Source: Streptomyces sp. NBC_00620
GTDB taxonomy: Bacteria; Actinomycetota; Actinomycetes; Streptomycetales; Streptomycetaceae
NCBI RefSeq assembly: GCF_026341825.1
Contig: NZ_JAPENY010000003.1
Span: forward strand, 1,550,001-1,614,000
Reading direction: 5' to 3'
Length of the DNA stretch: 64,000 bases
The notes beneath the pieces are model-generated. The model made no database searches, was not told where the DNA came from, and saw nothing but the letters and a program-made list of their open reading frames with translations. The number at the start of each line of letters is the position of its first letter. Position 1 is the stretch's first letter. A program made the translations under genes and the position numbers. Below, piece by piece: positions 41,823 to 51,009 of this stretch.

Positions 41823-42590
41823 ATGGTGGAACTGAAGACGGACACATCTATCGACGAAATGTACGAGGCGGGCCAGGTCGTGGGCCGAGCCCTCACGGCG
41901 GTACGCGAGGCCGCTGACGTGGGCGTCTCACTACTGGAACTGGACGAGCTCGCGCACCAGGTGCTGCGGGACGCGGGCGCGAGCTCCCCCTTCCTCGGCT
42001 ACCGCCCCTCCTTCGCGCCCACCCCGTTCCCCGCCGTCATCTGCGCCTCCGTGAACGACGCGATCGTGCACGGCATCCCGACCGGCTACCGGCTGCACGA
42101 CGGCGACCTGGTCTCCATCGACTTCGGCGCCCAGCTCGGCGGCTGGGCGGGGGACTCGGCGATCAGTTTCACCGTGGGAACGCCGCGCGCCGCCGACGTA
42201 CGCCTCATCGAGGCCGCCGAGCGCGCACTCGCGGCGGGCATCGAGGCGGCCGTGGTCGGCAACCGCATCGGGGACATCGCGCACGCCATCGGCACGGTGT
42301 GCCGCGCGGCGGGGTACGGCATCCCGCAGGGCTTCGGCGGCCACGGCATCGGCCGCCGTATGCACGAGGACCCGCCCGTCCCGAACGAGGGCCGCCCCGG
42401 CCGCGGACTCCCCCTCCGCCACGGCATGGTCCTCGCCATCGAGCCCATGCTCATCGGCGGCGGCACCGACGGCTACCACGAGGACACCGACGGCTGGACC
42501 CTCCGCACGAACGACCGCTCCCGCGCGGCCCACGCGGAACACACCGTGGCGATCACGGACGCGGGCCCCCGCATCCTGACGGCACGCTGA
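41823..42590 (+). CDS. map: Type I methionine aminopeptidase
   Basis: Metallopeptidase of 255 residues that removes the initiator Met from nascent proteins. All five metal ligands are visible: LVSIDFGAQLGGWAGDSA (two Asp), FGGHGIGRRMHEDP (His), VLAIEPMLI (Glu) and AEHTVAITD (Glu). The catalytic His is in VNDAIVHGIPTGYRL. No zinc-finger extension, so it is the short bacterial MetAP1a form. Since streptomycetes normally have a housekeeping map near the ribosomal protein genes, this XRE-linked copy is likely an additional, regulated one. No SD sequence precedes the ATG, suggesting a leaderless mRNA. Confidence 0.92.
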   Translation: MVELKTDTSIDEMYEAGQVVGRALTAVREAADVGVSLLELDELAHQVLRDAGASSPFLGYRPSFAPTPFPAVICASVNDAIVHGIPTGYRLHDGDLVSIDFGAQLGGWAGDSAISFTVGTPRAADVRLIEAAERALAAGIEAAVVGNRIGDIAHAIGTVCRAAGYGIPQGFGGHGIGRRMHEDPPVPNEGRPGRGLPLRHGMVLAIEPMLIGGGTDGYHEDTDGWTLRTNDRSRAAHAEHTVAITDAGPRILTAR

Positions 42591-42607
42591 CGACCGCACC
42601 CACAACC

Positions 42608-42640
42608 GGTGAGGCGGACGGCCCTGCCGCCCGCCTCACC
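42608..42640. terminator. Bidirectional terminator between map and ggt
   Basis: GGTGAGGCGG (42608-42617) and CCGCCTCACC (42631-42640) form a perfect 10-bp stem whose inside contains a second short stem (CGGC-CCT-GCCG). It lies between the convergent ends of map (42590) and the secreted ggt (42653). Confidence 0.8.
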
Positions 42641-42652
42641 GCCACGTCACCG

Positions 42653-44458
42653 CTACGAGGCCGGCCGCACGACCATCGCCGACCCGCCACCCCGCCGTAC
42701 GGTCTCCGCCGCCGCGAGCCACTGCCCGTTAGGCAGCCGCTGTACGCCCGTCGCCGCACCGATCTCGGGGTTCTGCCGGAAGGCCTGGCCGACCGACTCC
42801 AGCTGCGCCTTCAACGGGCTGTTCCACAGGCCCGGTTCGAGCTCGGTGGTGGTCTGGTTGCGCTGGCTGGCGCGCGGCGCCGCGATCGCGTCCACCAAGG
42901 GGAGACCCCGGTCGACGACGCCTGTAAGGGTCTGCAGCACGGTCGTGATGATGGTCGCGCCGCCCGGTGAACCGAGCGCCACTACCGGCTTGTTGTGCTG
43001 GTCGAGGACGATCGTCGGCGAGATCGACGAGCGCGGCCGCTTGCCAGGGCCGGGCAGGTTCGGGTCGGGCACGGCCGGGTTCGCCGGGGTGAAGGAGAAG
43101 TCCGTCAGCTCGTTGTTGAGGATGAAGCCGCGGTCCGGGACCGTGATGCCGCTGCCGCCGGTCTGCTCGATGGTCAGCGTGTACGCGACGACGTTGCCCC
43201 ACTTGTCGGCCACCGTCAGGTGCGTGGTGTTCTCGCCCTCGTACGTCGTCGGAGCCGCCGTACCGGCCGTCGAGCAGGCCGCCGGATTGCGCGGGTCGCC
43301 CGGCGCGAGCGGACTCGTCAGCGTCGCGTCGTCCTTGATCAGGCATTCGCGCGAGTCGGCGTACTTCTGCGACAACAGTTCCTTCGTCGGTACGTCCTCG
43401 AAGGCGGGGTCGCCCACCCAGCGCCCCCGGTCCGCGAACGCGATCCGGCTCGCCTCGATGTAGCGGTGCAGGTACTCCGCCTCGCTCGCCTTCGAAAGGT
43501 CGGTGCTCTCAAGGATGTTGAGCGCCTCGCCGACCGTCGTACCGCCCGAGGAGGAGGGCGCGATCGAGTAGACGTTCAGACCGCGGTACGAAGTCTTCGT
43601 GGGCGCCTGCCGCTTCGCCTCGTACGCGGCGAGGTCTTCGAGCGACAGCCGGCCGGGGCGGGCGTTGTAGCCCGAACCCGGGTCCACCGGCGGATTGTTC
43701 ACCGTGTCGACGATCTCCTTGCCGAGTTCGCCGTCGTAGATCGCGTCGACGCCCTCCTCGCCCAACTCCTCATAGGTACGCGCGAGATCGGGGTTCTTGA
43801 AGGTCGAGCCGACCACCGGGAGCGAGCCGTCGGGAAGGAAGAGCTCCGCGGTGTCCGGGAGTTTCTTGAACCGGGCCTGGTTGGACTCGGTCTGCGAGCG
43901 GAAGGTGGCGTCGACCGTGAAGCCGTCGCGCGCGATGCGTTCGGCGGGCTTCAGTACGGCGCTCAGGCGCTTGCTGCCCCAACTGTCCAGTGCCGTCTGC
44001 CAGGTTGCGGGCGTCCCGGGAGTGCCCACGCCCAGCCCGCTGGTGACGGCGTCCGCGAAGGCGATCGGCTGCCCGTTCTCCAGGAACAGACCGGAGTCTG
44101 CGGTCAGCGGCGCCGTCTCGCGGCCGTCGATCGTGTGGACCTTACGGGACTTGGCGTCGTAGTAGACGAAGTAGCCGCCTCCGCCGATGCCGGACGAGTA
44201 CGGCTCGGTGACGCCGAGGGCCGCCGCCGTGGCGACCGCCGCGTCCACCGCGTTGCCGCCCTTCTTCAGGACCTCGATCCCGGCCGCGGAGGCATCCGCG
44301 TCGACGCTGGCCACCGCACCGCCGTAGCCGACGGCGACCGGCACCTTCTCCACTGCGGCCGAACCACCCGAGGCGGACGGTGGTGCCGCCGCGCCGACCG
44401 ACACCACCGCGGCCGAAACCGCCAAGACCGCCAGATTCCGCGCAACAGGGCGACGCAT
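42653..44458 (-). CDS. ggt: Secreted gamma-glutamyltransferase
   Basis: Ntn-hydrolase precursor of 601 residues with a Sec leader (MRRPVARNLAVLAVSAAVVS, Ala-rich cleavage area about residue 30). The N-terminal block ASAAGIEVLKKGGNAVDAAV and YSSGIGGGGYFVYYD, the catalytic Thr in ENTTHLTVADKWGNVVAYTL, and PGPGKRPRSSISPTIVL identify the family; the chain should self-cleave before that Thr. Outside the cell it would release glutamate from gamma-glutamyl peptides or poly-glutamyl compounds. It shares little detailed sequence with the leaderless member at 22635, so the two are old paralogues, not a recent duplication. Confidence 0.93.
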   Translation of the reverse strand: MRRPVARNLAVLAVSAAVVSVGAAAPPSASGGSAAVEKVPVAVGYGGAVASVDADASAAGIEVLKKGGNAVDAAVATAAALGVTEPYSSGIGGGGYFVYYDAKSRKVHTIDGRETAPLTADSGLFLENGQPIAFADAVTSGLGVGTPGTPATWQTALDSWGSKRLSAVLKPAERIARDGFTVDATFRSQTESNQARFKKLPDTAELFLPDGSLPVVGSTFKNPDLARTYEELGEEGVDAIYDGELGKEIVDTVNNPPVDPGSGYNARPGRLSLEDLAAYEAKRQAPTKTSYRGLNVYSIAPSSSGGTTVGEALNILESTDLSKASEAEYLHRYIEASRIAFADRGRWVGDPAFEDVPTKELLSQKYADSRECLIKDDATLTSPLAPGDPRNPAACSTAGTAAPTTYEGENTTHLTVADKWGNVVAYTLTIEQTGGSGITVPDRGFILNNELTDFSFTPANPAVPDPNLPGPGKRPRSSISPTIVLDQHNKPVVALGSPGGATIITTVLQTLTGVVDRGLPLVDAIAAPRASQRNQTTTELEPGLWNSPLKAQLESVGQAFRQNPEIGAATGVQRLPNGQWLAAAETVRRGGGSAMVVRPAS

Positions 44459-44562
44459 CCGTACCTCCAGTCAACAACCGTCCGCGCAGCGTAACTTCAG
44501 CGAGGCTCTCCCGTCAGGACCCCCTCGAACACCGTTCCGGATTGCCGCTACCATGCGCGCCC

Positions 44563-45321
44563 ATGAATGACGACGTGCGCAACATCGTCCTGGGCGTGCT
44601 CGCCGCCGGCATCAGCGCCGCGCTCGGCTGGGTCGCGCGGACCTATCTGTGGAAGCGGAAGCTCCGCCGCAAGCAGGCCTTCTTCGGGCTGCCGACCAAC
44701 TCCGAGTCACTGCTGGTGGTCAACCGCGACGCGGGCAGCCCCGACCTCGCGGTGCACCGCTACGACGTGTTCGCGCTCCTGGAACTCTCCGCGCTCATCA
44801 AGGACTGCGGCTCCAACGCCCAGGTGATCACCCATGAAGCGGCCCGGCAGGGCTTCGGGGAGCGGACGGAGTTCTGCGTCGGCGGCCCGGGGTCGAATCG
44901 GCGCATGGCGGCCCATATGCAGGCCATGCTGCCCGGGGTCCGCGTGAACACCGACCCGGAACCGGTCCTGGACCGGCTGGCGTTCCAGGTCGGCAGCGAG
45001 CGCTACCGCATGGAGAAGGGCGTGACCGAGTACGTGCTGCTCGCCCGGCTGACAGCCGGCCAACCCGGCCTGTCCCGGCCCGTCTTCCTGTTCTGCGGCC
45101 AGCGCGCGATCACCAACCAGGCGGCCTCCCGCTACCTCGCCCGCAACCACGAACGGCTGGCCCGCAAGCACGGCAACAACTCCTTCGTCCTCCTCCTGAA
45201 GGTCGTGAACTCCCAGGCGTACGGCCCCGATGTCGTCGAACTCGTCGCGGACGTGACGCGCGCGGCGCAGGCCCCGCTGCCGGAGGCGACGGCTGCACGG
45301 AACTCCCATCGCGCCTCCTAG
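44563..45321 (+). CDS. Uncharacterised membrane-anchored protein
   Basis: Protein of 252 residues with one N-terminal hydrophobic helix (VRNIVLGVLAAGISAALGWV) followed by a basic RTYLWKRKLRRK stop-transfer segment, so it is anchored with the C-terminal 215 residues probably cytoplasmic. The soluble part has FGLPTNSESLLVVNRDAGSP, a YDVFALLELSALIKDCGSNA stretch, GGPGSNRRMAAHM (nucleotide-loop-like) and VFLFCGQRAITNQAASRYLA. I do not recognise the family. It is divergent from the secreted ggt and upstream of the S15-type hydrolase. The GGPGSNRR segment resembles an effector nucleotide-binding loop, but that is too weak to claim. Confidence 0.72.
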   Translation: MNDDVRNIVLGVLAAGISAALGWVARTYLWKRKLRRKQAFFGLPTNSESLLVVNRDAGSPDLAVHRYDVFALLELSALIKDCGSNAQVITHEAARQGFGERTEFCVGGPGSNRRMAAHMQAMLPGVRVNTDPEPVLDRLAFQVGSERYRMEKGVTEYVLLARLTAGQPGLSRPVFLFCGQRAITNQAASRYLARNHERLARKHGNNSFVLLLKVVNSQAYGPDVVELVADVTRAAQAPLPEATAARNSHRAS

Positions 45322-45359
45322 GTTTCATCACGTTTCAACAATCGTTACTGGCGCGTAAC

Positions 45360-45410
45360 TTACCGACGGGTTACTTACGGTAAGAGACCGAGGTTACCGT
45401 CGGGTCACTT
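45360..45410 (+). repeat. Two 17-base direct repeats in the promoter of the S15-type hydrolase gene
   Basis: TTACCGACGGGTTACTT (45360-45376) and TTACCGTCGGGTCACTT (45394-45410) differ at two positions and are 34 bases apart, about three helical turns, ending 27 bases before the GTG start. They may bind an activator or repressor on one face of the DNA. The surrounding 45322-45437 gap also has the related GTTACTGGCGCGTAAC at about 45345. Confidence 0.5.
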
Positions 45411-45437
45411 TGCACTTACACGAGTGAGGAGTGACCC

Positions 45438-47009
45438 GTGGGACACCCGCACAAGGCCCTGCGCACCACCGCCGTCGGCGTCGTCTCGGCGACCCTGATC
45501 GCCGGAACCACCCTCGGCCTGGCCCCCGCCGCCCAGGCCTCCACCACGGCGGGTGTCCGCTTCGTCGACATCGCCGGAGACGGCGGCACCATCCTCAAAG
45601 CCAACGTCATCACTCCCGCGGGCGCCGCCGGCACTCGCGGCTTCCCGCTCATCGTGCTGCCCACGAGCTGGGGCCTGCCTCAGGTCGAGTACCTCACCCA
45701 GGCCCAGAAGCTCGCGAACTCCGGCTACGTCGTGGTCAGTTACAACGTCCGCGGCTTCTGGCAGTCCGGCGGGGAGATAGAGGTGGCGGGCCCACCGGAC
45801 GTGGCCGACGCGTCCAAGGTGATCGACTGGGCGCTCGCGAACACCCCGGCCGACGCCCAGAAGGTCGGCATGGCGGGCATGTCGTACGGCGCCGGCATCA
45901 GCCTGCTCGCCGCCGCGCACGACAAGCGGATCAAGGCGGTTGCCGCCCTCAGCGGCTGGGCGGACCTGATCGACTCCATCTACTCGGGCCGCACCCAGCA
46001 CGCCCAGGCGGCCGCCCTGCTGGACGGCGCCGGCACCCTCACCGGCCGCCCCAGCGCCGAACTCCAGCAGGTGTTCAAGGACTTCTTCTCCTCGAACCTG
46101 TCCAAGGAGCCGGAACTCATCGCCTGGGGGAAGAAACGTTCCCCCCAGACGTACGTCGACCAGATCAACGCCAACGGCGCGGCAATCATGCTGGCCAACG
46201 GCTGGGGCGACACGATCTTCCCGCCGAACCAATACGTCAAGTTCTACGAGGAGTTGACCGGCCCGAAGCGGCTGGAGTACCGGCCGGGCGACCACGCGAC
46301 CGCCGAGGTGACCGGTCTCTTCGGACTCCCCAACGACGTGTGGACGGACACCGGCCGCTGGTTCGACCACTACCTCAGGGGCGAGGACAACGGCATCGAC
46401 CGCGAGCAGCCGGTCCAGCTCAAGTCCCGTTCCACGGGCGGCTACGAGGGCTACCCGGACTGGAAGTCGGTCGCCGCGACACGCAAGAAGATCGCCCTCG
46501 CCGGTTCGACCACGATCCGCGCGAACGTCGACTCGGGCGCGAACGGCGGAGTCATCTTCCTCTCCAGCATCCTCGACCAGATCGCCCAGCTGCCCCCGAT
46601 GGCGTCGATCCCGCTGCTGCCGCGCCGCTGGGCGGCCGTCTGGCAGTCGGAGAAGTACGCGAGTGCCCAACAGGTGCGCGGAACCGCCAAGTTGCACACC
46701 ACGGTCACCGCGACCAAGGAGAGCGGAACCCTCGTCGCGTACCTCTACGACGTGGGCCCGCTCGGCCTCGGCAAGCTGGTCAGCAACGCGCCGTACACCT
46801 TCCACGGGCAGACGCCCGGCAAGCCGTTCGGCGTCGACCTGGAGTTGTTCTCCACGGCCTACGACGTTCCGGCAGGGCATCGACTCGCCCTGGTCGTCGA
46901 CACGGTCGACCCGCTCTACATCGAGCACAACCCGTCCGGCGCGCAGCTGACCTTCTCCTCACCGGAGCACGACCCGTCGTATGTGTCGGTGCCCCTGCGC
47001 AAGCAGTGA
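45438..47009 (+). CDS. Secreted CocE/NonD-type (S15 peptidase family) hydrolase
   Basis: Secreted alpha/beta hydrolase of 523 residues with a leader ending in an AQA-like site (LIAGTTLGLAPAAQA). Catalytic Ser is in VGMAGMSYGAGISLLAA (GxSxG), Asp in ANGWGDTIFPPNQYVKFY and His in PGDHATAEVTG, in the family's usual order, and the C-terminal jelly-roll (AYDVPAGHRLALVVDTVDPL) is present. Relatives are X-Pro dipeptidyl peptidases, cocaine esterase and glutaryl-7-ACA acylase; peptidase or esterase activity on an extracellular substrate is expected. GTG start with GAGGAG six bases upstream. Followed by a hairpin shared with the convergent gluD. Confidence 0.87.
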   Translation: MGHPHKALRTTAVGVVSATLIAGTTLGLAPAAQASTTAGVRFVDIAGDGGTILKANVITPAGAAGTRGFPLIVLPTSWGLPQVEYLTQAQKLANSGYVVVSYNVRGFWQSGGEIEVAGPPDVADASKVIDWALANTPADAQKVGMAGMSYGAGISLLAAAHDKRIKAVAALSGWADLIDSIYSGRTQHAQAAALLDGAGTLTGRPSAELQQVFKDFFSSNLSKEPELIAWGKKRSPQTYVDQINANGAAIMLANGWGDTIFPPNQYVKFYEELTGPKRLEYRPGDHATAEVTGLFGLPNDVWTDTGRWFDHYLRGEDNGIDREQPVQLKSRSTGGYEGYPDWKSVAATRKKIALAGSTTIRANVDSGANGGVIFLSSILDQIAQLPPMASIPLLPRRWAAVWQSEKYASAQQVRGTAKLHTTVTATKESGTLVAYLYDVGPLGLGKLVSNAPYTFHGQTPGKPFGVDLELFSTAYDVPAGHRLALVVDTVDPLYIEHNPSGAQLTFSSPEHDPSYVSVPLRKQ

Positions 47010-47056
47010 TCTCCGGCTGCTGCCGCCGGCCGGGTCTGGCCCTGTGAGCTGCTGCT

Positions 47057-47084
47057 CCCCCTACAGTCTCGGGGCTGTGGGGGG
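47057..47084. terminator. Hairpin terminator at the gluD 3' end
   Basis: CCCCCTACAG (47057-47066) pairs with CTGTGGGGGG (47075-47084, one G-U pair) across TCTCGGGG. It overlaps the gluD stop codon and lies 47 bases after the convergent S15-type gene, so it can end transcription in both directions. Confidence 0.65.
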
Positions 47085-47951
47085 ACCCCCACCCTGCAGC
47101 AGCGTCCCTGGTTCGGCCGTTGCCACGTCCACGGCCTCGGTCTTGGGACTGCGCTGCTCCCGCCGGGACACCCATTGGGCGAACCAGCTGAGCAGCATGC
47201 ACATCCCGATGTAGATCGGTGAGATCACCATCACCACGGGGATGAACGGCAAATCGTAGTCGAGGTTCGACGCGATCAGCTTCCCGGCATGGAGAAACTC
47301 TTCGTAGGTGATCAGATAGCCGAGCGAGGTGTCCTTCAGGGCCACCACTAGTTGGCTGATGATGGTGGGCAGCATGGACCGTACGGCCTGCGGTACGAGG
47401 ACGTACGTCATGACCTGGGTCTTGCGCATGCCGAGCGCGAACGCGGCCTCCCGCTGGCCGCGTTCGACGGAGTTGACGCCCGAGCGGAAGACCTCGGCGA
47501 GCACCGAGCCGTTGTAGAGCGTGAGCCCGGCGACCAGTGCGGGCAGCGGCTGCACCTTGAGCGCCACGAAGATGAAGAAGATCATCACCAGGACCGGCAT
47601 GGCGCGGAAGAACTCGACGAGCAGGGTGGAGATCCAGCGCACCGGCCTGTGGTCCGACAGCCGTCCCGTCGCGAGCACGGTGCCCAGAGCGAGGGACAGC
47701 ACGGCGGCGATCGCGAAGGCCTTGAGCGTGTTGCCCAGGCCCCGCAGCAACAGCTCCTGGATTCCCTTGTATTCGAAGGGCATCCACTTCGTGTAGGTGA
47801 ACTGGTCGGTGTCGAACAGGAGATACAGGAGCCAGCCGATGAGCCCGAGGATCACGGCGGTGGACAGGACGCCGTACATCCGGTGCCGTTGGCGGGTCTT
47901 GGGCCCGGGGATGTCGTAGAGGGCGGTGGATTCGGTGGCGGTGGCGGTCAT
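47061..47951 (-). CDS. gluD: Glutamate ABC transporter permease GluD
   Basis: Inner-membrane permease of 296 residues, last gene of the gluABCD operon. A roughly 65-residue N-terminal extension including one hydrophobic helix (VLSTAVILGLIGWLLYLLF) precedes the common permease domain with LVEFFRAMPVLVMIFFIFVA and the EAA loop GQREAAFALGMRKTQVMTYV, where the ATPase docks. It overlaps the end of gluC as ATGA. Expected to form the channel with GluC. The C-terminal tail is hydrophilic, Thr/Pro/Gly-rich. Confidence 0.93.
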   Translation of the reverse strand: MTATATESTALYDIPGPKTRQRHRMYGVLSTAVILGLIGWLLYLLFDTDQFTYTKWMPFEYKGIQELLLRGLGNTLKAFAIAAVLSLALGTVLATGRLSDHRPVRWISTLLVEFFRAMPVLVMIFFIFVALKVQPLPALVAGLTLYNGSVLAEVFRSGVNSVERGQREAAFALGMRKTQVMTYVLVPQAVRSMLPTIISQLVVALKDTSLGYLITYEEFLHAGKLIASNLDYDLPFIPVVMVISPIYIGMCMLLSWFAQWVSRREQRSPKTEAVDVATAEPGTLLQGGGPPTAPRL

Positions 47952-48592
47952 CGGGCGACTCCCCAGCGCTTTTCGAGGATGTTGAAGACCGCGCTGATGG
48001 CGAGGGTGATGATCAAGTAGCCGACGGCGATCCAGACGAAGGTCCAGACGATGTTGTAGCCGAGTTCGCTGAGGGTCTTGTACGTGCCGAGCAGCTCGGT
48101 GACGCTGAACGCCCCCGCGATCGCCGAGTTCTTGGCAAGCGCGATGAGGGTGGAGCCGACCGGCGGGATCACCGAACGGAAGGCCTGCGGCAGGACGACC
48201 ACGGACAGGGTCTGACTGAACGTCATACCGAGACTGCGGGCAGCCTCCCCCTGCCCCTTGGGCACGGTGTTGATGCCCGACCGCAGCGCCTCGCAGACGA
48301 ACGCCGAGGTGTAGCAGCCGAGCGCCAGGATCGCGAACACCTCGAAGGGCAGCACGAGTCCGAAGCGGGGCAGACCGAGCAGCACCGCGAAGAACAGCAG
48401 GGTGAGCGGGGTGTTGCGGAGCACCGTCACCCACGCCGTACCGAGGGCCCGGAGCGAGCCGACCGGCGCGACCCGGAACGAGGCCATCAGGAACCCCAGA
48501 GCCAGTGCCAACAGCGAGGCGTAGACGGTGAGTTCGACGGTGCCGAGGAATCCGTCGACGAACGTGGAGAAGTTGTCTGTCAGTACGTTCAC
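47948..48592 (-). CDS. gluC: Glutamate ABC transporter permease GluC
   Basis: Permease of 214 residues with about five membrane helices. The polar amino acid transporter signature is at LRALGTAWVTVLRNTPLTLL, and the EAA loop is GQGEAARSLGMTFSQTLSVV. It starts seven bases after gluB and overlaps gluD, so all four glu genes look co-transcribed. In Corynebacterium the same gene order serves high-affinity glutamate uptake. Confidence 0.94.
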   Translation of the reverse strand: MNVLTDNFSTFVDGFLGTVELTVYASLLALALGFLMASFRVAPVGSLRALGTAWVTVLRNTPLTLLFFAVLLGLPRFGLVLPFEVFAILALGCYTSAFVCEALRSGINTVPKGQGEAARSLGMTFSQTLSVVVLPQAFRSVIPPVGSTLIALAKNSAIAGAFSVTELLGTYKTLSELGYNIVWTFVWIAVGYLIITLAISAVFNILEKRWGVAR

Positions 48593-48599
48593 GACGGTC

Positions 48600-49517
48600 T
48601 CAACTCCCCTGATAGCGGTCGATCTTGGGCGGGGTAGGCGCAGGCACGCCGGAGAGGCCGAGCGTCGCCTCGTACGCCTTCTTCCAGTCGCCGTTCTTCT
48701 CGCGGGCCTCCAGTGCGTCGTCGAGCGCGAACCGCAGCGCGTTGTCGCCGCGCGGCACTCCGATGCCGTACGGCTCCTCGGAGAACGGCTTGCCGACGAC
48801 CTTGAGTTCGTCGGGGACCTTCGCCGCGTAGCCGATCAGGATCGCGTCGTCGGTGGTGACGGCGTCGACCTGGTAGGTGAGCAGGTTGTCGACGCAGACC
48901 GAGTACGTGTCGTAGGCGACGAGTTTCGCCCTCGGGTAGTCCGCCTTGATGCGCTGGTAGGGGGTCGAACCGGCCGCCGAGCAGACGGTCTTGCCTGCGA
49001 GGTCCTGTGGGCCGTGGATGTCGTTCTCGTCCGCGCGCACCAGCAGGGACTGACCCGCCATGTAGTACGGGCCGGCGAAGCCGACGAGTTTCTTGCGCAG
49101 GTCGTTGATGGTGTAGGTGCCGACGTAGTAGTCGATCTGCCCGTTCTGCAGGGCGGTTTCGCGGTTCGCCGAAGCGATCGTCTTGAAGCGGACCGTCGTC
49201 GGAGCGAAGCCGAGCGAGGCCGACATCATCTTGGCGATCTCGATGTCGAAGCCGGAGTACGTGCCGCTCGCCGGGTTCTTCTCTCCCAGGTACGGCTGGT
49301 CCTCCTTGGCGCCCACGGTGAAGTAGCCGCGCTTCTCGGCACGCTTCCAGGTGGACGAGTCCGGGAGCTGAAAACCTTCTACCACCTGGTAGTTGGGCAG
49401 TTTGTCGGCGGCTGGTCCCTTGGTCGGAGGGCTCCCCTCCTTGCCGCAGGCGGCCGCGCTGGCGATCAGTGCCGCAACCGCCGCGAGGGCACAGGACACA
49501 CGTGTCGTACGGATCAT
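48600..49517 (-). CDS. gluB: Glutamate-binding lipoprotein GluB
   Basis: Extracellular binding protein of about 305 residues. The ATG at 49517 (MIRTTRVSCALAAVAALIAS) has GGGGGG eight bases upstream and leads to the lipobox SAAAC; a GTG at 49526 is in frame but too close to the SD. The SBP_bac_3 fold is shown by FTVGAKEDQPYLG, SGTYSGFDIEIAKMMSASLG and TIASANRETALQNGQIDYYV, followed by YTINDLRKKLVGFAGPYYMA, where the ligand carboxylate is bound. Substrate is taken to be glutamate from family and gene order; aspartate or glutamine remain possible. Confidence 0.92.
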   Translation of the reverse strand: MIRTTRVSCALAAVAALIASAAACGKEGSPPTKGPAADKLPNYQVVEGFQLPDSSTWKRAEKRGYFTVGAKEDQPYLGEKNPASGTYSGFDIEIAKMMSASLGFAPTTVRFKTIASANRETALQNGQIDYYVGTYTINDLRKKLVGFAGPYYMAGQSLLVRADENDIHGPQDLAGKTVCSAAGSTPYQRIKADYPRAKLVAYDTYSVCVDNLLTYQVDAVTTDDAILIGYAAKVPDELKVVGKPFSEEPYGIGVPRGDNALRFALDDALEAREKNGDWKKAYEATLGLSGVPAPTPPKIDRYQGS

Positions 49518-49534
49518 GCTGCGCACCCCCCGGC

Positions 49535-50278
<744 letters not shown>

Positions 50279-50298
50279 GCCCGGCCCCTACCCACTCT

Positions 50299-50315
50299 CA
50301 ACTGTGTCGCAGTTG
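50299..50315. promoter_or_regulatory. Inverted repeat in the gluA leader
   Basis: CAACTG-TGTCG-CAGTTG, a perfect 6-5-6 dyad 21 bases upstream of the gluA start. It could be an operator or a small RNA hairpin near the ribosome-binding region; there is no further evidence. Confidence 0.35.
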
Positions 50316-50387
50316 CCGCAAACTATCCGGACAAGAACGGACTTAATACTCGACACGCACTTTTCGGGCATTAGCCGTATTGTGCGG

Positions 50388-50828
50388 TTAGCCCTCCGAC
50401 ACCTCCGCGTAGAGCTGCGAGAGTTCGGGGGCACCGGTGGATGCCCAGGTGTGGCCGGAGGCGACCACATCGATCTCACGGCCGGAGGCCAGCCGCACCA
50501 CGGGATGGCCGTTGGGCCAGATCTCCCATACGGCTCCGGGGACCGTGCGCACGATGACCGTGCCGACGTAGAGGCCCGCGTCGTTGCCGAGCCAGGGCAG
50601 GCTCTCCTCGTCGTCCCGCCAGCGCGGCAGAAGTTGGTCGAGGGCCTCCAACGAGGCCACGGAGTCGTCGAGTTCGACCCCCGCCAATTCCGCCTGGGAG
50701 CGCAGCAGATCGCACTCGGAGAGGAGCTCGGCGACACCCTCGGAATCGGTCACGCCGTCTGAGAACACCGCGACCCCGAAGGCGGGGCCACGCTTCTTGC
50801 GCCAGTTACCGAGGAAGGGGATGTTCAT
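50388..50828 (-). CDS. Small conserved protein, probably DUF6278-type
   Basis: Cytoplasmic protein of 146 residues with no leader or membrane helix. N-terminus MNIPFLGNWRKKRGPAFGVA is basic, then acidic helices (VAELLSECDLLRSQAELAGV and SVASLEALDQLLPRWRDDEE) and a beta-rich end (LGNDAGLYVGTVIVRTVPGA, WPNGHPVVRLASGREIDVVA). I associate this with a DUF6278-like streptomycete family from memory, without a search. It lies alone between gluA and exonuclease III; function unknown. Confidence 0.7.
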   Translation of the reverse strand: MNIPFLGNWRKKRGPAFGVAVFSDGVTDSEGVAELLSECDLLRSQAELAGVELDDSVASLEALDQLLPRWRDDEESLPWLGNDAGLYVGTVIVRTVPGAVWEIWPNGHPVVRLASGREIDVVASGHTWASTGAPELSQLYAEVSEG

Positions 50829-51009
50829 AAGCCCAGCGTGTCATTCACGCCACCGCGCGCACCACAGGCGCGCGGGGTCGCCTGTTCGAGGGCGTTCCCA
50901 TCCATGGCGGCCGCGCCCCAAGTCCCCACCGGACCAAGGGAGATCACCGCCCGCGGTCCGCGGACGGGCTGATGAACCGATGGGCGCGCCGTTCACACGT
51001 CCAGGTCCG

